Assembly (NCBI GenBank): GCA_046758085.1
Contig: JBHHZP010000061.1
Location: 1 to 19,128 of the forward strand
Reading direction: 5' to 3'
DNA: 19,128 bases
From: VRUB01 sp046758085
GTDB lineage: Bacteria; Pseudomonadota; Gammaproteobacteria; Acidiferrobacterales; SPGG2
Shown: one piece after another, positions 1 to 6,271 of the stretch
Layout of the letters: the number at the start of each line of letters is the position of its first letter
Numbering within the stretch: position 1 is the stretch's first letter
Translations under genes and position numbers: made by a program
Notes under the pieces: model-generated
What the model saw: only the letters and a program-made list of their open reading frames with translations
What the model was told of the DNA's origin: nothing
Database searches by the model: none

Positions 1-1202
1 CCACCGACAACATCCCGCTGCTCGAGGACGGCTTCTCGGTCTACAACCTCGATTTTACGCTTTCCTGGGAGATCGACTTCTGGGGGCGCTTCAAGCGCTT
101 AATCGAGTCGGCTGCGGCGAGCCTCGATGCCAGTGTGGCGAACTACGACACCGTCATGGTCGCGCTGGTGGCCGAGGTGGCGCGCAGCTATGCGCTCATT
201 CGCACCTTTGAGGAGCGCCTGCGCATCGCGCGCGAGAACGTCAAGACCCAGCAACAAAGCCTCAAGATCGCCGATGCGCGCTTCCGGGGCGGGGCGGTGA
301 GCGAGCTCGACGTGCAGCAGGCGAAATCCTTGCTCAACAACACGCAGTCCACCATCCCGGTGCTTGAGGTCAGTCTCAAGCAACTCAAGAACGCCCTGGC
401 GGTGCTGCTCGGTCTGACCCCGGGACAGCTCGGTGATCGCCTCGGCCCCGCGCGCGCAATCCCCACCCCGCCGCCGCAGGTGGCGCTCGGCATGCCGCAG
501 GACCTCATAAGACGCCGCCCCGATATCCGCCGCGCCGAGCGCACGCTTGCCGCCCAAAGCGCACAGATCGGCTTCGCCGTGTCCGATCTGTACCCCGCCT
601 TCTCTCTGGGCGGGGTGATCGGGCTAGGCACGAGCAATATTGGCGGTAAGGATATCGGAGACCTCTTTGATTCCGATAGCCTAAGTGGCAATGCCTTCTT
701 CGGCTTTAAATGGGATGTGTTCAACTACGGGCGGCTCAAGAACAATGTGCGCCTCCAAGATGCCGCCTTCCAACGTCTGCTCATCGACTACCAGAACCTC
801 ATCCTGCAGGCCCAGGGCGAGGTGGAAAACGCCATCGTGGCCTACCTGCGTACCCACGACCAGGTGCGCTTTCTCGGCCAGGCGGTGAGCGCCGCCCGGC
901 GCTCGGTGGATCTTGCCTCCATCCAGTACCGCGAGGGGGCGACCGATTTCAACCGCGTGCTTACCACCATGAATGACCTGTTAACACAGAACGATGCACT
1001 GGCCGCCGCCACCGGCTCCATCGCCACCCATCTCATCGCCACCTACAAGGCGCTCGGCGGCGGGTGGCAGGTGCGCGCGGATACCCCGCTCGATGACCTC
1101 ATCCCGCAGGCCACCAAGGCCGAGATGCGCGAGCGCACGAAGTACTGGAAAAAGGTATTGCCGGTTTCCGGCAGTACGTCGGTAAAATCCAAAACAGAAT
1201 GA
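1..1202 (+). CDS. RND efflux outer-membrane lipoprotein, NodT/OprM type (5' end outside window)
   Basis: This is the outer-membrane channel component of a tripartite RND drug or metal efflux pump. The frame is open from base 3 and no start is visible, so about 399 residues of the C-terminal part are present; a GTG at 135 is internal. The visible protein begins with the family-typical stretch around SWEIDFWGRFKR and has long alpha-barrel helices rich in A, L, Q and E. It carries the second repeat of the family (RRRPDIRRAERTLAAQSAQIG, then the DLYPAFSLGG region) and ends with the usual ALGGGWQ. The N-terminal signal peptide and lipobox cysteine expected for the family lie outside the window, as presumably do the inner-membrane pump and adaptor genes. 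The family call is firm; the substrate cannot be told. Confidence 0.93.
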   Translation, partial: TDNIPLLEDGFSVYNLDFTLSWEIDFWGRFKRLIESAAASLDASVANYDTVMVALVAEVARSYALIRTFEERLRIARENVKTQQQSLKIADARFRGGAVSELDVQQAKSLLNNTQSTIPVLEVSLKQLKNALAVLLGLTPGQLGDRLGPARAIPTPPPQVALGMPQDLIRRRPDIRRAERTLAAQSAQIGFAVSDLYPAFSLGGVIGLGTSNIGGKDIGDLFDSDSLSGNAFFGFKWDVFNYGRLKNNVRLQDAAFQRLLIDYQNLILQAQGEVENAIVAYLRTHDQVRFLGQAVSAARRSVDLASIQYREGATDFNRVLTTMNDLLTQNDALAAATGSIATHLIATYKALGGGWQVRADTPLDDLIPQATKAEMRERTKYWKKVLPVSGSTSVKSKTE

Positions 1203-1284
1203 CGCGGACGACGACGGTTTGCAGTGGCCCTGAAGTGCTCAAGACCGTGACTGCAGCAGGTTGGTATACGGAGGGAAGATCAAG

Positions 1285-1788
1285 GTGAGGGCAATAAAAC
1301 TATTGCTCGGTCTGGTAATGTTTTCGATCGTAACTGTCGCTTTGGCCAAGGTCACAGTCGACTACGATGACACCATCGACTTCGGTAACTATGGGACATA
1401 CGCCTGGAAGAAGGGGACCCTTGCTTCGAGCTTGCAAGTACAATCGTACATAGAGCAGGCAATCAATGACGCATTGCAGTCCGGCGGGCTGAGCCATTCA
1501 ACCGGTGCGCCGGATCTGTACGTCGTGGTCCATGCGTCCATGAAGAGAGGGCGGGAGAAAGGGGAGGGCTGGTTCGGTTACAGCTCTGCCACGAAAAAAT
1601 GGGGCATGCAGCATGATACCATCAAGTTCGAGGTGGGCACGCTGTTGGTCGATCTGGTGGATGCGAAATCCAAAGAGCTCGTCTGGCGCGGTCTCGCGAT
1701 AAAGACCTTGAACAAGAAACCTGACAACCGGGAATCCTTGATCGCCAAGGCCATCAAGAAGATGTTCAAACGTTTTCCGCCGAAATAA
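1285..1788 (+). CDS. DUF4136 family exported protein
   Basis: This is a 167-residue exported protein of unknown function. A hydrophobic signal segment (KLLLGLVMFSIVTVALA) is followed by the DUF4136 signature DYDDTIDFGNYGTYAW, and later by VGTLLVDLVDAKSKELVWRG, the second conserved block of the family. The GTG at 1285 is chosen as start because a GGAGGG ribosome binding site lies at 1270-1275, 9 bases upstream; a TTG at 1261 would place that site inside the gene. No lipobox cysteine is present (the signal ends ALA-K), although many family members are lipoproteins, so this one is probably periplasmic. It lies between an efflux lipoprotein and a universal stress protein on the same strand. The family call is good; the role is unknown. 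Confidence 0.85.
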   Translation: MRAIKLLLGLVMFSIVTVALAKVTVDYDDTIDFGNYGTYAWKKGTLASSLQVQSYIEQAINDALQSGGLSHSTGAPDLYVVVHASMKRGREKGEGWFGYSSATKKWGMQHDTIKFEVGTLLVDLVDAKSKELVWRGLAIKTLNKKPDNRESLIAKAIKKMFKRFPPK

Positions 1789-1827
1789 CGGTCACGACTT
1801 CAAATCGATACCTAAATAGGAGACATG

Positions 1828-2280
1828 ATGTCGAACTATCAACATATCCTGGTGCCTACCGATTTCTCGCAGCCAAGCGAGGTTGCTGCGGGCCGGGCAG
1901 TGGAGCTGGCGAAGTTTTATAAGGCACGTTTGAGCGTGATCCATGTGGTGGATTATGTGCCGCCGGGTTACGTGGCCGTGGAACTGCCGGCGGATCTTGC
2001 CTCGGCCTCAAAGCTTTCGGAACGGGCCGAGAAAAAGCTCGCCGAATGGACGCAACGGCTCGGTCTGGCCGCCTCGAATAAATGGGTCGAAATTGGATCT
2101 CCTAAGCACGAGATCGTGCGAGTGGCGAAGGAAAATGCCGTGGATCTGATCGTCATCGGCAGTCACGGCACGCGTGGCATCGGCCGGCTGCTCGGCTCCA
2201 CAACCAGCGCAGTACAGCACGAAGCCTCTTGTGACGTCATGTGCGTGCACGCCAACCCCGACGCCGCTGCGGGACAGTAG
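1828..2280 (+). CDS. universal stress protein, single UspA domain
   Basis: This is a cytoplasmic UspA-fold protein of about 150 residues, one complete domain. It opens with the first beta strand (QHILVPTDFSQPSE) and has the usual DLIVIGSHG strand-loop near residue 110-115, followed by GIGRLLGSTTSAVQHEASCDVMCV. The glycine loop has 8 residues between GSHG and GS rather than 9, which resembles E. coli UspA-type proteins that are not thought to bind ATP; that last point is inference. Two ATGs overlap, at 1825 and 1828. The AGGAG at 1818-1822 is 5 bases from the second and only 2 from the first, so 1828 is preferred. The gene sits 39 bases after the DUF4136 gene and could be cotranscribed with it. 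Confidence 0.93.
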   Translation: MSNYQHILVPTDFSQPSEVAAGRAVELAKFYKARLSVIHVVDYVPPGYVAVELPADLASASKLSERAEKKLAEWTQRLGLAASNKWVEIGSPKHEIVRVAKENAVDLIVIGSHGTRGIGRLLGSTTSAVQHEASCDVMCVHANPDAAAGQ

Positions 2281-2336
2281 TCACATTGCGCCCGCTATCC
2301 CGCTTAGCAATATGCTGATGCGGCGTGGCATGCGCG

Positions 2337-2771
2337 ATGGAACTCATAGGCACGATCTTCGATTGGTTCAGATCTCACCCGGCGGCCACGCAAAGGATCG
2401 TTTTCGCCTCCATCCTGTTGGCGCTCGTCTACACGGCCTTGATGCTGGTGGCCATCGCCAGAATGGACCCGCACTATTTCGTCACGCGGAAACCGCCTCG
2501 GGAGAGCTTCCGCGGCCGGCATCCAGTAGTGCGCTTCGCCGTCAAGGGAATGAAAAGTATTATAGGCCTGGTACTGGTAATCATGGGTCTCGCCATGCTG
2601 GTGCTGCCGGGTCAGGGGGCGCTGACCATCCTGATCGGCATCAGTCTGCTCGACTTCCCCGGCAAGCGCAGGTTGGAGCTGCGGTTCGTGCGCCAGCCCC
2701 AGGTACTTAAGGCGATCAACTGGATACGCGCGAAAGCCAAACAACCCGCCGTGATCATTCCGAAACGCTGA
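2337..2771 (+). CDS. PGPGW-like two-helix membrane protein
   Basis: This is a 144-residue inner-membrane protein with two hydrophobic segments, roughly residues 23-41 (ASILLALVYTALMLVAIA) and 77-106. The second contains LVLPGQGALTILIGISLLDFPGKRRLELRF, a variant of the LPGPGW motif that defines the PGPGW putative transmembrane family. The tail is basic and ends INWIRAKAKQP, as in relatives. The ATG at 2337 is used because the four extra residues from the upstream GTG (2325) look unrelated to the family; neither start has a strong ribosome binding site. The gene follows the stress protein by 56 bases. The function of the family is not known. Confidence 0.75.
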   Translation: MELIGTIFDWFRSHPAATQRIVFASILLALVYTALMLVAIARMDPHYFVTRKPPRESFRGRHPVVRFAVKGMKSIIGLVLVIMGLAMLVLPGQGALTILIGISLLDFPGKRRLELRFVRQPQVLKAINWIRAKAKQPAVIIPKR

Positions 2772-2916
2772 GCGCGGGTATTCGCGAAATGGCAAGACCC
2801 ACATAAAATTGTCAATTTAGGGATTACTCGGAGAAATAAGTGCTTCCCTTTTGAAGCTTGCGGGTGTCAACGATCGGCGGAGCCCCGTCGCCGCCCGCCG
2901 AGCGCCCGCAAAGTAT

Positions 2917-2941
2917 TTGCTATTCGCACTACAGCAATTGC
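2917..2941. promoter_or_regulatory. inverted repeat upstream of the GGA-rich hairpin region
   Basis: TTGCT at 2917-2921 is repeated in inverted form as AGCAA at 2933-2937, 11 bases apart, and the right arm runs into the perfect palindrome GCAATTGC (2934-2941). It lies about 20-40 bases before the start of the GGA-rich hairpin array. Spaced inverted repeats of this form are typical of dimeric regulator sites, but no known consensus is matched and no clear -10/-35 pair was found beside it. Confidence 0.3.
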
Positions 2942-2960
2942 TTTGAAAGAAACGCAGAGA

Positions 2961-3120
2961 ACACTCGACTGCATGGACATACGGCTTCATGGATGAACGA
3001 CTCCAGGGACGGAGGAGGTAGGACCGCGTCGGGACAGCGGTCGAGGACGACTGCCTGAAGCAGCTACCGAGTTGCCGAGGTAGGATCGCGTCGGGAACAG
3101 CGATCGAGAGAACGCAGAAG
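2961..3120 (+). ncRNA. candidate structured RNA: array of GGA-bearing hairpins
   Basis: This gene-free stretch holds about ten GGA triplets and a series of hairpins when read on the + strand. TTC-ATGGAT-GAA is at 2986-2997, CTCC-AGGGAC-GGAG at 3001-3014, GACCGC/GCGGTC at 3022-3027 and 3037-3042 with loop GTCGGGACA, CTGC/GCAG at 3051-3063, and GATCGC/GCGATC at 3084-3089 and 3100-3105 with loop GTCGGGAACA. The two six-pair stems differ by a paired C-G to T-A change, which supports selection on RNA structure. GGA in hairpin loops is how CsrA/RsmA binds, and UUCAUGGAUGAA fits the known high-affinity site. A CsrA-sponge sRNA is one reading; a leader of the downstream phospholipase gene or a TwoAYGGAY-like motif are others. 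The ends are approximate and no clear intrinsic terminator was seen. Confidence 0.4.
3015..3110 (+). repeat. two-copy imperfect direct repeat (about 33 bp, 62-bp period)
   Basis: The segment beginning GAGGTAGGACCGCGTCGGG at 3015 recurs at 3077 as GAGGTAGGATCGCGTCGGG. Each copy runs for about 33 bases through a hairpin and a following TCGAG. Differences are a few substitutions and one inserted A in the second loop. The stem change is compensatory, so the repeat is best seen as a duplicated RNA hairpin rather than a DNA-level tandem repeat. Confidence 0.6.
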
Positions 3121-3155
3121 CCTGATCTCAAACAGTTTTGTTTCTGCCGTCAAAG

Positions 3156-3194
3156 CGGATATCCTGTCACAGTTTGTACGCCTGCTCGGATATC
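3156..3194 (+). promoter_or_regulatory. two CGGATATC octamers 31 bp apart
   Basis: The octamer CGGATATC occurs at 3156-3163 and again at 3187-3194, 31 bp or about three helical turns apart, roughly 150-185 bases upstream of the phospholipase start. Same-face spacing fits paired protein binding. No regulator is recognised, and two copies of an 8-mer could still be chance. Nothing else identifiable was found between 3121 and 3341. Confidence 0.2.
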
Positions 3195-3341
3195 ACCCGC
3201 GAGTGTTGAGTTGTTTGTTCTCTCTGCGATTCTTGCGCGTTCTGGTGTAAGTTCATGCAATTTCCGGGCTAACTCACCGAGGGCTGATCATTGCCCATCG
3301 CCCGTCGGGCGGCTTCGCCGGTTCCGTGGCACAATAGGACC

Positions 3342-4169
3342 ATGCTGCGCGGAATCCGAAAAACGCGATTGAAAAGGTTTGGGCTCGCGCTTGGCGGCGG
3401 CGGCGCTAAAGGCCTGTGTCACCTCGCCTTTATCACGGCGCTGGATGAGATGGGCCTGAGACCCGCGATCATCGCTGGCACCAGTATCGGGGCCATCATG
3501 GGGGGTTTTTATGCTTCGGGAATGTCCGGGGCGGAGATGGAAGCGCTGCTCAAAGAGAATCTTGACGACATCAACCGCATGATGGACATCAGCCTTTTCA
3601 GGCGATCCGGATTAAAGCGCGGCAAGGCGGCGGAGGAGCTTTTTTATCGACATATCCCGGCAAGCCGATTCGAGGATCTGCAGATACCGCTGAAAGTGGT
3701 GGCTACGGATTTCTGGGACCGCCGGGAAGTTATCTTTGATTCCGGCGCACTGATTCCCGCGATCCGCGCGAGCATTGCTATGGCAGGCGTATTCGAACCG
3801 GTGATGTTGAATGGCACAGTGCTGGTGGATGGAGGTGGTGTCAATCCGTTGCCGTATGACATTATTCAAAATGACTGCGACATAACGGTTGCCATCGATG
3901 TGTCCGGCGAGAAAACCCCGCCGGCGAAGGGCGCAGTCCCCAGCGTCATTGAGAACCTGCTTACAACCTACACTATCATGCAGTCTTCGATCGTGAAGAC
4001 CAAGCTCAACTTCGCGCCGCCCGATATTTATATAAAACCAGCGCTGACGAATATCCGCGCGACGGAATTCCATCGGTATGACGAAATCATGGAAGGCGTG
4101 CGCGACGACGTCGCCGTACTCAAGGATAAGCTCGAGAGGAGCTTAAAAAAACGGCGTTGGTTTTTCTGA
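3342..4169 (+). CDS. patatin-like phospholipase (RssA type)
   Basis: This is a 275-residue patatin-fold acyl hydrolase, expected to use a Ser-Asp dyad on phospholipid or other acyl esters. It shows the oxyanion-hole loop GGGGAKG (residues 18-24), the nucleophile elbow GTSIG with Ser48, and the catalytic aspartate in DGGG (Asp163) followed by VNPLPYDI. The length and compact form match the bacterial RssA-like family. The ATG at 3342, with a short AGGA just before it, puts the start close to the domain; a TTG at 3291 would add 17 residues of unlikely sequence. There is no signal peptide, so it is probably cytoplasmic or membrane-associated. The gene stands alone, with about 570 bases before it. 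The true substrate is unknown. Confidence 0.9.
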   Translation: MLRGIRKTRLKRFGLALGGGGAKGLCHLAFITALDEMGLRPAIIAGTSIGAIMGGFYASGMSGAEMEALLKENLDDINRMMDISLFRRSGLKRGKAAEELFYRHIPASRFEDLQIPLKVVATDFWDRREVIFDSGALIPAIRASIAMAGVFEPVMLNGTVLVDGGGVNPLPYDIIQNDCDITVAIDVSGEKTPPAKGAVPSVIENLLTTYTIMQSSIVKTKLNFAPPDIYIKPALTNIRATEFHRYDEIMEGVRDDVAVLKDKLERSLKKRRWFF

Positions 4170-4471
4170 AGCGGCTTCGACTCATGAGAATCCTCCCTGG
4201 TTGATTTTGTTTGGCTGACCGCGTTTTGGAACGAAGGAGCACCGGAGTTGGCTGCAGGCAGGCGCAGTAGTGCCTCGGACGTGGCGATTATGCCTCGGGC
4301 TGCCCGGTACGCCGGTTGAAGTGGGTTGTGAGCGTGGAGCCCGGGGTCGGCCCTGGCTGTGATGATAGCGCCTCTCATTGCCAGCAGGCCTCGACAATTA
4401 TGGCTTGGCGGCGCGGCCCTAATCAGGGAAAATGCAAGCTAACGATAATTGCTATAGATACTGGAGATCGA
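4170..4471. other. 302-base intergenic stretch, little recognisable
   Basis: This lies between the phospholipase gene and a small ORF. No convincing gene, RNA or terminator is seen. An extended -10-like TGCTATAGAT lies near 4450-4459, but a start of transcription there would fall around 4466, inside or after the ribosome binding site of the next gene, so it is unlikely to serve it. Upstream reading frames open from 4316 lack protein-like sequence. Confidence 0.4.
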
Positions 4472-4693
4472 ATGAGCGAACAACCGAATTACGTACTTGC
4501 GTGCAATAAAATCGGTGTCGTGATGTACGCCGACAACCAGGCTGTTGGTCTTGAGGTTATCGATCCGGCGCAGCAACGACTGTTTATCTCACTGCACGGG
4601 AGCGTGCTAGTGGAACTGGCCAAACAGCTGCAACAATTTGCTGACGAGCACCCGGAGGTGCTGAGCTGGGAGCCGACGCAAATGCAAGACTAG
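4472..4693 (+). CDS. small hypothetical protein, 73 residues
   Basis: This family is not recognised. The ATG at 4472 is preceded by GGAG at 4463-4466 with 5-base spacing, which makes this start much better than the longer open frame from 4316. The protein is acidic with no signal peptide or membrane segment. It has alternating hydrophobic residues suggesting beta strands (IGVVMYADNQAVGLEVID, RLFISLHGS), then an amphipathic helix (VLVELAKQLQQFADEHPEVL) and a short tail with one tryptophan. One cysteine is present at residue 11. That layout suggests a small alpha/beta cytoplasmic protein, perhaps a partner subunit or regulator. It has no tight operon neighbour. Confidence 0.65.
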   Translation: MSEQPNYVLACNKIGVVMYADNQAVGLEVIDPAQQRLFISLHGSVLVELAKQLQQFADEHPEVLSWEPTQMQD

Positions 4694-4782
4694 CCAGACG
4701 GCGGAGCGTTCAGCTTGCGGCTGTGTCAGTAACCGCCCCAACGCACGCGCCGCCAGCGCGAGAGCCTAATATTTCCAAAACC

Positions 4783-5655
4783 CTAAGCCGCTTCGGCCGT
4801 ATCGGCGCGAAAGCCCTCCGCAATGTGCGTGGCGAGGCAGTCGACTACCGTTGAGCGCGCCCTCGGCGCGCACTGAAGCGTAATGCTTGCTATGGGAAGC
4901 TGCGGAAAGCCTTCTTCGGCGCTCAGTGCGCGAACGCCAGTAGGAACAATGCTACGGGCGATTGCCGTGACCGCAAGCCCAGCCGACACCGCCGCATGAA
5001 TTCCCGTAAGACTGGGGCTTGAATACGCGACCCGATAGCTTCGCCCGGCCTCGCCCAGCAATTTCATCACCGAGTCCCGCACGAAGCAGCCCTTCTGAAA
5101 CAGGGCTAACGGCAATGGATCTTCCTCATGGGCAAAATGACGTTCCGAGGTTGCCCAAACGACCGGCTCGCGACGCAACACCTCGCCGGTTTCCTCACCG
5201 GGCCCACAGGTGATGAGACCCAGGTCGAGATGCCGGCTCTGGAGATGGCTCGTCAGCTTGTGGCTGGGCTCGCACTGCACGTCGACCTGAACCCGTGGAT
5301 AGGCCTGGGCGAACCGGGTCAGAATGCCCGGCAGGAATCGCATGACGTAGTCATCGGGAATTCCAATGCGCACCGTGCCCACGAGGTCCGGGCGGGTCAG
5401 GGTGGCGACCGCCTCCTCGTGGAGCTTCAGAATCCGCCGCGCATAGCCCAGCAGCGCCTCGCCCTCCGCTGTAAGCGCGACCGTTCGACCCTGTCGCTGA
5501 AAGACCGGTTTCCCAAGCGCTTCTTCCAGGCGTTTGACCTGCATGCTGACTGCCGATTGCGTGCGGTGTACGAGCTCGCCGGCGCGGGTAAAGCTGCCCG
5601 AATCCGCGATGGCGACGAACGTGCGCAGTAGATCCGTATCGAGGTTGAGAGGCAT
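4783..5655 (-). CDS. LysR-family transcriptional regulator (LrhA/HexA-like)
   Basis: This is a 290-residue LysR regulator. The N-terminal winged helix-turn-helix spans about residues 5-65 (LDTDLLRTFVAIADSGSFTR, then the recognition helix TQSAVSMQVKRLEE). The rest is a periplasmic-binding-protein-like effector domain starting near VGTVRIGIPDDYVMRFLPG. The N-terminal sequence most resembles the LrhA/HexA branch. The start at 5655 is chosen over the ATG at 5715 because a good promoter (TTGATT, 18 bp, TATACT on this strand) lies at 5693-5722 and would overlap the longer start. It is divergent from a DUF1127 gene with a 115-base shared region, the classical LysR arrangement, so autoregulation and control of that neighbour are likely (inference). 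Confidence 0.92.
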   Translation of the reverse strand: MPLNLDTDLLRTFVAIADSGSFTRAGELVHRTQSAVSMQVKRLEEALGKPVFQRQGRTVALTAEGEALLGYARRILKLHEEAVATLTRPDLVGTVRIGIPDDYVMRFLPGILTRFAQAYPRVQVDVQCEPSHKLTSHLQSRHLDLGLITCGPGEETGEVLRREPVVWATSERHFAHEEDPLPLALFQKGCFVRDSVMKLLGEAGRSYRVAYSSPSLTGIHAAVSAGLAVTAIARSIVPTGVRALSAEEGFPQLPIASITLQCAPRARSTVVDCLATHIAEGFRADTAEAA

Positions 5656-5692
5656 ACGCGGCCATCCCAAGGCATCAAGGAAATTGATCCTT

Positions 5693-5722
5693 AGTATAAG
5701 AACAATTCGTTTCATAAATCAA
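5693..5722 (-). promoter_or_regulatory. sigma70-like promoter of the LysR gene
   Basis: Read on the minus strand there is TTGATT (-35, 5717-5722), an 18-bp spacer, and TATACT (-10, 5693-5698). Transcription would start near 5686, giving a leader of about 30 bases before the ATG at 5655. The promoter also covers the region expected to regulate the divergent DUF1127 gene. An imperfect inverted repeat, ATTG (5683-5686) with CAAT (5702-5705), brackets the -10 and may be part of the regulator's own site. Confidence 0.55.
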
Positions 5723-5770
5723 TAGCAATGTCCTATAGTTCCTTCCGTGAGTCACCAGGAGGGAAAAACC

Positions 5771-6088
5771 ATGCACAGCTTCAGCCCGAACAACCGCCAC
5801 GACCATACTCCCGCGGCGCGTGCCGCCGGCGATTTTATGCAATCCTTTATGGCACGCAGTGCAGCGGTGGTGGTGACGCTGCTGCGTTGGCAAGAACTCG
5901 CCCATGAGCGCTACGCGCTCATGGAGCTCGACGACCGCTTGCTCAAAGACATCGGTCTTAGTCGTGCGGATGCGGTGCGCGAAGCACGCCGACCATTCTG
6001 GGAGGATCCACTCGCGCAACCGCGCTCAAGGTTGGGCGGGAGCCACAGCCTCGCACAGCCCGAATCGGTTGCCTGCTGTAAGCCGTAG
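5771..6088 (+). CDS. DUF1127 family protein
   Basis: This is a 105-residue protein with the C-terminal DUF1127 (YjiS-like) motif at about residues 37-80: LLRWQELAHERYALMELDDR, then LLKDIGLSRADAVREARRPFWED. The family is made of short, arginine-rich proteins linked in several proteobacteria to RNA or phosphate and carbon control, but no activity is established for this one. The N-terminal extension is longer than in the ~50-residue minimal members. A near-perfect ribosome binding site AGGAGGG (5757-5763) precedes the ATG by 7 bases. It faces away from the LysR gene, which may regulate it. The C-terminal tail after DPLAQ is low in conserved features. Confidence 0.85.
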   Translation: MHSFSPNNRHDHTPAARAAGDFMQSFMARSAAVVVTLLRWQELAHERYALMELDDRLLKDIGLSRADAVREARRPFWEDPLAQPRSRLGGSHSLAQPESVACCKP

Positions 6089-6147
6089 CCGTCGCACGAT
6101 TCGGCTCGAGGCGCGAGCTCAGCGCAAGTCCAGCACCACACACCAAG

Positions 6148-6180
6148 GCGCACCGCCCTGTGCGATCAGGGCGTGTGCGC
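6148..6180. terminator. strong hairpin between convergent genes
   Basis: The left arm GCGCAC-CGCCCTG (6148-6160) pairs with CAGGGCG-T-GTGCGC (6167-6180) around a 6-base loop, giving 13 pairs with a single bulged T at 6174. It sits between the convergent DUF1127 (+) and MATE (-) genes, where a shared terminator is expected. No T-run follows on either strand, so it is not a textbook intrinsic terminator and may only act as a 3'-end stabiliser. Confidence 0.45.
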
Positions 6181-6243
6181 GGGGGATGCGTGACTCTGGG
6201 GCGCGCGCACGGAGCGCATCGATGTCTCCTGCTTAGGTCTTGC

Positions 6244-6271
6244 GCCTCACCGCTCGCGCCTCACACCTCAC
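6244..6271. repeat. degenerate 7-bp tandem repeat at the 3' end of the MATE gene
   Basis: Successive heptamers GCCTCAC, CGCTCGC, GCCTCAC, ACCTCAC run from 6244 to 6271. The stop codon of the minus-strand MATE gene (6268-6270) lies inside the last unit. It is the first of three heptad-period repeats found at junctions in this block. Confidence 0.5.

Noticed and set aside
2858..3058. 66-codon + strand open frame and a 104-codon minus-strand frame (2817-3131) over the hairpin region
   Set aside because: The composition is not protein-like, there is no ribosome binding site, and the compensatory stem change points to RNA structure.
3114..3146. GCAGAA...TTCTGC inverted repeat as the terminator of the candidate RNA
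   Set aside because: The loop is over 20 bases, the stem is only 6 pairs, it competes with AAACA/TGTTT pairing, and no T-run follows.
4316..4471. N-terminal extension of the 73-residue protein from 4316
   Set aside because: The extra 52 residues look like translated intergenic DNA, and the ATG at 4472 has a proper ribosome binding site.
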